From assembly GCA_035411585.1 (NCBI GenBank), contig DAONTI010000020.1, positions 13,779 to 77,778 on the forward strand: a stretch of DNA of 64,000 nucleotides. The letters run 5' to 3'. How positions within the stretch are numbered: the stretch's first letter is position 1; each line of letters opens with the position of its first letter. The position numbers and the translations under genes were made by a program. Source of the DNA: MWDV01 sp002070715. Its GTDB lineage: Bacteria > Verrucomicrobiota > Verrucomicrobiia > Limisphaerales > MWDV01. Positions 59,410-64,000 of the stretch are shown here, one piece after another. The notes beneath the pieces are model-generated. The model worked only from the letters and a program-made list of their open reading frames with translations, did not search any database and was not told the DNA's origin.

Positions 59410-60705
59410 CTAATCTTCCCGTCCATCGCCCAGGATGAACGGGGCGAATTCATTGTGGTAATAGGGGGGAATGCGCGCTTTGAACCGGGCCGTCCGCGCG
59501 TAAAACCGCCGCTCCACCACCTGCCCCACCTCGTGCAGGCGGGCAATGGCGTCCGCCCGCTCATGCGGAATGGCCATGCGCACGAATTCCCGTTCCGGGC
59601 GCAAGCGGGTGCCGATCTCCGCCAGCAACGCCGGCAAACCCGCGCCACTCCGAGCCGAAATGGCCACGCTGTGAGGATGAGCCTCCACCAAACCGCCCGC
59701 TACCTCGCCGTTCGACAACAAATCGGTTTTGTTGAACACCATCACCGTCGGCTTGTCGGCGGCGCCGATCTCGGCCAGCACCCCGTTCACCGCCGCAATT
59801 TGTTCGCCCGCCTGCGGATGGCTGACATCCACCACGTGCAGGAGCAAATCGGCCTGGACCACTTCCTCCAGGGTGGCTTTGAACGCCTCGACCAGGCGAT
59901 GCGGTAGTTTGCGGATGAACCCGACGGTGTCGGTCAGCAGCACGTTCTGGTTCGTGGGCAGGCGCAGCCGGCGCGTGGTCGGATCCAGCGTGGCAAACAG
60001 TTTGTCCTCCACCAGCGCCTCCGCGCGGGTGAGCGCGTTGAGCAACGTGGATTTGCCGGCGTTCGTATATCCCACAATGGAGGCCAGCGGATATTTGTTG
60101 CGTTGCCGGGTCACCCGCTGGCGGGCGCGGTGCCGGCGGACTTCCTCCAAGTCGCGCAGGAGCCGGGCAATGCGGTCCTGCACCTTGCGCCGGTCCACTT
60201 CGAGCTGGGTTTCGCCCTCGCCCCCCCGCATGCCGATGCCGCCCTGCTGGCGCGACAGGTGTTCCCAAAACCGCGTCAGCCGCGGCAGTAAATGCTGCAA
60301 CTGCGCCAGTTCGATTTGCAGTTTGCCTTCTCGGGTGCGGGCGCGTTGGGCGAAGATGTCGAGAATCAGCGCCGTGCGATCCAGCACCTTGCACTGGAAC
60401 ACCTTTTCCAGGCTGCGACTTTGCGCGGCGGAAAGTTCATCGTCAAAAATGACCGTGTCCACCTGGTGCCGGCGGCAAAACTCGGCAAACTCCTCGGCCT
60501 TGCCTTTGCCGATGAACGTGGCGGGATGAACGGCGGCCAGTTTTTGGATGCCGTCGCCCACCACGCTGCCGCCGGCGGTCTGGGCGAGTTCGGCCAATTC
60601 ATCCAACGAATCCCGCAGGACATGGGGGCGGTCGGATTTTAATTCAACCCCGACCAGGAAAACCCGTTCGGTCCGGGTGGTGCGGGTTTCAATTAATGCT
60701 TTCAA
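59410..60705 (-). CDS. hflX: Ribosome-splitting GTPase HflX
   Basis: GTPase that dissociates stalled ribosomes under stress. 431 residues from TTG 60705 (MKALIETRTTRTERVFLVGV). N-terminal HflX domain with GGSVVGDGIQKLAAVHPATFIGKGK, a coiled-coil-like RQQGGIGMRGGEGETQLEVDRR, then the G domain: G1 VGYTNAGKSTL, G3 DTVGFIRKLPH, G4 FNKTDLL, G5 SARSGAGL. C-terminal domain of about 60 residues. The TTG start is retained in the duplicated copy at 63169, which supports it. hflX is normally found near miaA, and fragments of both genes are adjacent at 63.1 kb. Confidence 0.95.
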   Translation of the reverse strand: MKALIETRTTRTERVFLVGVELKSDRPHVLRDSLDELAELAQTAGGSVVGDGIQKLAAVHPATFIGKGKAEEFAEFCRRHQVDTVIFDDELSAAQSRSLEKVFQCKVLDRTALILDIFAQRARTREGKLQIELAQLQHLLPRLTRFWEHLSRQQGGIGMRGGEGETQLEVDRRKVQDRIARLLRDLEEVRRHRARQRVTRQRNKYPLASIVGYTNAGKSTLLNALTRAEALVEDKLFATLDPTTRRLRLPTNQNVLLTDTVGFIRKLPHRLVEAFKATLEEVVQADLLLHVVDVSHPQAGEQIAAVNGVLAEIGAADKPTVMVFNKTDLLSNGEVAGGLVEAHPHSVAISARSGAGLPALLAEIGTRLRPEREFVRMAIPHERADAIARLHEVGQVVERRFYARTARFKARIPPYYHNEFAPFILGDGRED

Positions 60706-60775
60706 AAGAATTTAGAGCCTGTCGAGCGACTTTATTGAGAGAAATGGACACGATTCGGGTAGGCTTCCGTTTTCC

Positions 60776-60925
60776 GGGGAGCACACGCGCCCGCGCGTGT
60801 GCCCGACCGCGCCTCGCGGTCGGGACTGGAGCGCACAACCACACGAGCACCCAACGTGCGAAGGCGTATGTTGACGCGGCGGACGAGGCGTCCGCCGCCG
60901 CACGCGAGGGCGCGTGCGCTCCCCG
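60776..60925. repeat. GC-rich palindromic repeat cluster
   Basis: A 150-base stretch of nested GC palindromes, e.g. CACACGCGCCCGCGCGTGTG, CCGACCGCGCCTCGCGGTCGG, and GCGGACGAGGCGTCCGC. It lies in the left intergenic copy but not in the right copy of the duplicated segment. It interrupts the region where the RelE-like toxin gene should continue. Confidence 0.55.
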
Positions 60926-60939
60926 CGGAAGATTTTAAA

Positions 60940-61028
60940 CTAATGCAGGACGGGCTCGAAGCGAAAACACGAGGCAAGCGACGCAAATGTTTACAAGTGG
61001 ATTTCTTCCACTCAATGCGAAAGGGCAT
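60940..61028 (-). pseudogene. RelE/ParE-type toxin, truncated
   Basis: Starts MPFRIEWKKSTCKHLRRLPR, the standard opening of RelE/ParE toxins (IEWKKSA...LRKLP), then loses similarity after about 20 codons. The rest of a toxin of this kind (~85-90 residues with a C-terminal RIR.GDYR..Y motif) is missing; DNA beyond is the GC-rich repeat. The start overlaps the antitoxin stop by 17 bases, as in functional modules. Confidence 0.65.
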
Positions 61029-61203
61029 GACGTTTCAAACTCCGTTTGAACTCCGCGTGGGGAATGGTGCCCTCCCCGCGCCGCTCGGCGATGACCGCCA
61101 GATCGTCCAAGTCTTCCCGCAATTTTTCGTAATCCGCAATGGGCAGGACAACGGCGGTTTTTTTGCCCCGTTTGTCCGTGAGATATTGGATGGCGGTTAC
61201 CAT
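61012..61203 (-). CDS. Phd/YefM-type antitoxin of a broken RelE module
   Basis: 63 residues: MVTAIQYLTDKRGKKTAVVL then PIADYEKLREDLDDLAVIAE and RRGEGTIPHAEFKRSLKRHA. The N-terminal dimerisation and DNA-binding part and the acidic LREDLDDLAVIAERR segment match Phd/YefM antitoxins of RelE systems, which normally neutralise and autoregulate. The intact frame next to a truncated toxin suggests an orphan antitoxin. It lies in the left copy of the duplicated intergenic region only. Confidence 0.8.
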   Translation of the reverse strand: MVTAIQYLTDKRGKKTAVVLPIADYEKLREDLDDLAVIAERRGEGTIPHAEFKRSLKRHALSH

Positions 61204-61253
61204 GCGCTCACTTTACTACAACCCACCCCGCGCGCCAATGGCGATGTTGCCCG

Positions 61254-62813
61254 TTAATTGCGTCCGGCTTGCCGACGGTATTCTGCCACTTCCTCCGGCG
61301 TCGCGGGCGCGGGCCAGACGTAATCCTTGCGGTCCCAAAGCACCCGCAAGCGGGTTTTTTCTGGTTGCAAGGAAAGGTCGCCTCCGTCATCCCGACCGTC
61401 ATCGCCCACGGAGTACAGCGCGAAAGTGCCATCGCCGTTAAGCCGATACTTGATGGGCTGGCCGTCCATGTAATCCACCGGCACGCTGGACAAGAATTCC
61501 GGGATAAGCGCGTCCAGTTCGGCGGGGTAATTGCCGTGGTGGATGAAATGCCGCTGGAGGGCAATGGCCGTCAAGGTCAGCGATCGCTCGGTTTCCATGC
61601 GCATCGCCCGTTTGATCGCGTGCGGAAACATCCCGGGGTACTCCGGGCCGGGGAAGCGCCACGCCGCGTAGAAATTCCGGTTGACGAGGCCTTCAGCAAA
61701 GCCGTCCAAAGCCGCTGCTGCCTTGGTGTAGGATTTGTGCTGTTCGGCTTCACGCGCAATTTCAAACAACTCCTGCATCTTCTCCAGATAGCGCCGTTGT
61801 TCCTGGTGCGACCACGCAAAACGCCACACGCGGCAATAAACTTGATGCCGCCAAAACCGCACCACGCTTTCTCCCCCCGGCCACTTCCTCCACCAAGCGG
61901 CCTCGTCATCTGCATCACCAAACATTTCCTGCAAGCCGTAAATTGCGCTGATCGCGTTTTCGTTGGAACGTCGGATCATCTCAGCCGAAACGTCACCGAA
62001 GACGCGTTCGCCCTCCAAGCCGTGGGTCATGGCCGTGAGAAATTTCTGGTCCTGCCACGCCGCCTGGAGTTGCGCGAGGTCCGCGTCCTGCCAACCATCG
62101 GCTTGCAATGCTTCCCAGGTGCTTTCCTTGGCTATCGCGGCGATGGCAATACGCACCAATTCACTGATGAGGATATGGTCGGCGGCCAGCGTCCGGGGAA
62201 GCTGGACCTGCAGGAGGAGCGGCGGCAGGGCGTCTTGAGTTTTACCTTCGTGCAAAGCCAATGCCGATGTCGCGCCTAGCCAGGGTGCCAGCGACTTCAG
62301 TGGTGCGAGATATTGGAGCTTCATTTTCATTCCCTCCCGTAAATCCACTTGGTTGTTGAAAACCGGTTTGGCCAAACCAGCGCGAATTTCCGCCAGAACC
62401 GCCTGATTGATGGTTAGGTCCGCTGCCAGCGCCTCCCAATGATTGGTCGTGGTTTCATTCACCCATTTCCCCTCGCGGAACGTGCCCTTATCCACCCACA
62501 CCGGCTCGCGGAAACCGACGATCGCCCGACCGGAAAGCACCAGGCGCATCCGGGGCGGCGGATTGTGCGGCATAACGGTGCCCCGCTGCAGCCGTTCAAT
62601 GGCGCTGATGACTTGGGGCGCGCCGTTGTCGGCTTCAGCAAATTTCGCCACGAAATCCTGTGGCGATAATTTTTCGCCTTGGGCGAGGAGTTCTTTTTTG
62701 TAGTTCGCCAGCGCGATTTGACCGCGAAACCGTTCGAACAACAGGAACGCCACCAATAGCAAAACAAGCGCGAGGAGCATCTTGGCACAAAGTTTGAGTC
62801 GTCGCTTGAACAC
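61254..62813 (-). CDS. Membrane-anchored protein with pseudopilin-like C-terminus, intact copy
   Basis: 519 residues from GTG 62813. One N-terminal membrane helix (MLLALVLLLVAFLLFERF) then a long helical ectodomain (NQAVLAEIRAGLAKP, WEALQADGWQDADLAQLQ). The last ~110 residues resemble the C-terminal half of type II secretion pseudopilins: HHGNYPAELDALIPEFLSS, VPVDYMDGQPIKYRLNGDG, LYSVGDDGRDDGG. The end is KDYVWPAPATPEEVAEYRRQ. Function unknown. It lies just downstream of the miaA fragment (24 bases). A truncated second copy is at 63.4-64.0 kb. Confidence 0.8.
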   Translation of the reverse strand: MFKRRLKLCAKMLLALVLLLVAFLLFERFRGQIALANYKKELLAQGEKLSPQDFVAKFAEADNGAPQVISAIERLQRGTVMPHNPPPRMRLVLSGRAIVGFREPVWVDKGTFREGKWVNETTTNHWEALAADLTINQAVLAEIRAGLAKPVFNNQVDLREGMKMKLQYLAPLKSLAPWLGATSALALHEGKTQDALPPLLLQVQLPRTLAADHILISELVRIAIAAIAKESTWEALQADGWQDADLAQLQAAWQDQKFLTAMTHGLEGERVFGDVSAEMIRRSNENAISAIYGLQEMFGDADDEAAWWRKWPGGESVVRFWRHQVYCRVWRFAWSHQEQRRYLEKMQELFEIAREAEQHKSYTKAAAALDGFAEGLVNRNFYAAWRFPGPEYPGMFPHAIKRAMRMETERSLTLTAIALQRHFIHHGNYPAELDALIPEFLSSVPVDYMDGQPIKYRLNGDGTFALYSVGDDGRDDGGDLSLQPEKTRLRVLWDRKDYVWPAPATPEEVAEYRRQAGRN

Positions 62814-62837
62814 GACCGCAGCTTAACCGATCGCGTT

Positions 62838-63074
62838 CTATCGGCAATCGCGATTCAGGCCGGAGTTTGCAACCGTCGGCCCCGCTCGCAGGGCCAGCGC
62901 CAGCCGGGCAATCCGCTCCGGGGATTCCTCCGGGGCCACGGTCACCCACTGGATTTGCATCTGCCGCCGGAACCACGTCATCTGTCGCTTGGCGAATTGG
63001 CGCGTTCGAGTTTTCACCAACGCCACCGTGGCGGGCAACGCGCGCTCGAGTTTACGCAGCAAATCAGCCAGCAA
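62838..63074 (-). pseudogene. miaA: tRNA dimethylallyltransferase, C-terminal fragment
   Basis: About 78 codons reading LADLLRKLERALPATVALVK, TRTRQFAKRQMTWFRRQ, IQWVTVAPEESPERIARLAL. The TRQFAKRQMTWFRR segment is the conserved C-terminal motif of MiaA, which adds the dimethylallyl group to A37 of tRNAs. The first ~220 residues, including the P-loop and DxxS motifs, are absent: upstream (right) the sequence becomes a fragment of hflX at about 63077. This is the junction of a tandem duplication, so it is a broken copy, not a start-shifted gene. Confidence 0.8.
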
Positions 63075-63078
63075 TCCG

Positions 63079-63169
63079 GCAGGACGTGGGGGCGGTCGGA
63101 TTTTAATTCAACCCCGACCAGGAAAACCCGTTCGGTTCGGGAGGTGCGGGTTTCAATTTCTGCTTTCAA
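63079..63169 (-). pseudogene. Duplicated 5' end of hflX (about 31 codons)
   Basis: From TTG 63169 it reads MKAEIETRTSRTERVFLVGV then ELKSDRPHVL, nearly identical to the start of the intact hflX (differences at two or three residues). After that the frame reads into miaA sequence and stops. DNA identity to 60615-60715 covers about 100 bases, at a constant offset of 2464. Confidence 0.85.
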
Positions 63170-63179
63170 CGGAATTCAA

Positions 63180-63388
63180 TTCGTGGGCCCCAGAATAGCA
63201 GGAGGTGGCGACCGAACGAGACGGAGATTGTTTCCGGATTGTCCCGGCGGGACAAAACGTGCATAGCCGTGGGCAACGGCCCATGGAATTCCGGGGAAAG
63301 ACCATTCGACCCGCAGGGGTCGCACGTTTTACCGCGCCACTGCGGGTTGACACCCACGGCTATTCACCTTGAGCCGCTTGGCGGCCTG
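63180..63388. repeat. Interspersed repeat with nested inverted repeats
   Basis: Nested, perfect inverted repeats: ATAGCCGTGGG at 63263-63273 with CCCACGGCTAT at 63353-63363; AAAACGTGC at 63254-63262 with GCACGTTTT at 63322-63330; plus small palindromes GTCCCGGCGGGAC at 63241-63253 and GACCC/GGGTC at 63308-63321. There is no coding region. It occupies the right intergenic copy of the duplication and is absent from the left copy, so it was probably inserted. Confidence 0.6.
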
Positions 63389-63428
63389 AACGACAACCCA
63401 CCCCGCGCGCCAATGGCGATGTTGCCCG

Positions 63429-63959
63429 TTAATTTTGTCCGGCTTGCCGACGGTATTCCGTCACTTCCTCCGGCGTCGCGGGCGCGGGCCAGACGTAATC
63501 CTTCCGTCGCCACAAATCGCGGCTCTTGGAACCTTCCGGCAAGGACATATCCCCGCCGTCATCCTTCCCGTCTTCTCCCACGGAATAGAGCGTGAAACTT
63601 CCGTCCGGGTTGAGCCGGTACTTGATGGGCTGACCGTCCATGTAATCCACTGGCACGCTGGACAAGAATTCCGGCACCAGCGCCTCCAGTTGGTTGGGAT
63701 AGTTGCCGTGGCGGATGAAATGCCGCTGGAGTGCAATGGCAGCGATGCAAAGGGCGCGATCGGTTTCCGCCCGCATGGAGCGCCGCACAGCCCGCGAGTA
63801 AGCGCCTCTCAAATTTTCCAATAAAAATCGCGCCCGATCATAAAACCCCATTTTTTCTCCAGCAGCTTCGATTGCCTCAAATTTGGGGCGGATATGAGCG
63901 TAGGATTTTTTGCTGTCGCCTTCGCGCATCAATTCCAATGCCGAATCACTGCTGTCCGG
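63429..63959 (-). pseudogene. Membrane-anchored pseudopilin-like protein, second copy, 5'-truncated
   Basis: About 176 codons matching the C-terminal third of the protein at 61254-62813: ALQRHFIRHGNYPNQLEALV, PEFLSSVPVDYMDGQPIKYR, LYSVGEDGKDDGGDMSLP, KDYVWPAPATPEEVTEYRRQ. The preceding frame hits TAA at 63960-63962, and no N-terminal membrane helix is present within the window. A TTG at 63938 could allow expression of 169 residues, but without the anchor. Alternatively a frameshift or insertion upstream broke a full-length copy that continues beyond the right edge. Confidence 0.75.
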
Positions 63960-64000
63960 TTAAAAACCCCGGTAAATCGGGCTGATTGTTGAGGTCAGGC

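Noticed and set aside
1..64000. CRISPR arrays, tRNA or rRNA genes, prophage
   Set aside because: No regularly spaced repeats, no cloverleaf with GTTCGAATCC-type T arms, no rRNA stretch and no phage structural genes were seen by reading. A tRNAscan or Rfam scan was not available.

Overview
This 64 kb window is high-GC, densely coded bacterial chromosome, most likely from the phylum Verrucomicrobiota (a Pedosphaera/Limisphaerales-like lineage). That placement is inferred from gene content: large secreted proteins with lamin-tail, CotH, LamG and Ig-like modules ending in a similar 'x-L-x-x-S-x-x-L-x-x-W ... FYRL' tail, a DUF1549/DUF1553 protein, an RRM RNA-binding protein with a glycine-rich tail, a fused SpmA-SpmB protein, and intergenic palindromic repeats. 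No tRNA, rRNA, CRISPR array or prophage was recognised. No taxonomic marker was compared, so the placement is an inference.

Layout. 1-3.4 kb: the start of a 4-alpha-glucanotransferase (GH77; its C-terminus lies outside the window), a Tat-exported sugar isomerase-like TIM-barrel protein, and a gene-free stretch built of interspersed repeats. 3.4-7.5 kb: cdsA-dxr (lipid and isoprenoid precursors), rho, infA and an RRM protein. 7.8-12.3 kb: a four-gene sialic acid operon (NanA-type lyase, exo-sialidase, NanM-like mutarotase, MFS transporter), with a divergent secreted SGNH hydrolase at 12.6-15.1 kb. 15.4-15.9 kb: a toxin-antitoxin module whose PIN toxin is cut off next to a transposase remnant. 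16.2-22.1 kb: an unknown protein, gyrA and gyrB. 22.3-29.1 kb: an ABC-2 exporter, a secreted redoxin, metX, metY and an NnrS-like membrane protein.

29.4-34.3 kb encodes a 1611-residue LTD/CotH secreted protein. It is followed by serA, a PpiC/SurA-type foldase, a DUF1844 protein, a LON-domain protein, arabinose-5-phosphate isomerase, a secreted esterase, trpS, a 39-residue lipoprotein and a YqgE/AlgH protein (34.4-42.3 kb). 42.3-47.6 kb holds an extracellular PIG-L/LmbE deacetylase-like protein with LamG, a zinc-ribbon membrane protein, the SpmAB fusion and a methyltransferase. 47.7-50.7 kb holds pyrB, pyrR, a small conserved protein and an Mrp-type ATPase. 50.9-55.6 kb holds the tail-specific protease, a small secreted protein and the DUF1549/DUF1553 protein. 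55.6-59.3 kb is a sufD-sufU-sufT-sufS operon without sufB or sufC, preceded by hflX.

The right end (60.6-64.0 kb) is the most structurally unusual part. It is a tandem duplication: the first ~31 codons of hflX recur at 63.1 kb, joined directly to the last ~78 codons of miaA, and a large membrane-anchored protein gene with a pseudopilin-like C-terminus is present twice, the second copy being 5'-truncated. Each copy of the intergenic region carries different inserted material; the left one contains a second decayed toxin-antitoxin module with an intact antitoxin and a truncated RelE-like toxin.

Functionally the window joins housekeeping genes with a scavenging repertoire: sialic acid release, epimerisation, uptake and cleavage, plus secreted esterase and deacetylase-like proteins, as expected for a Gram-negative degrader of complex glycans.
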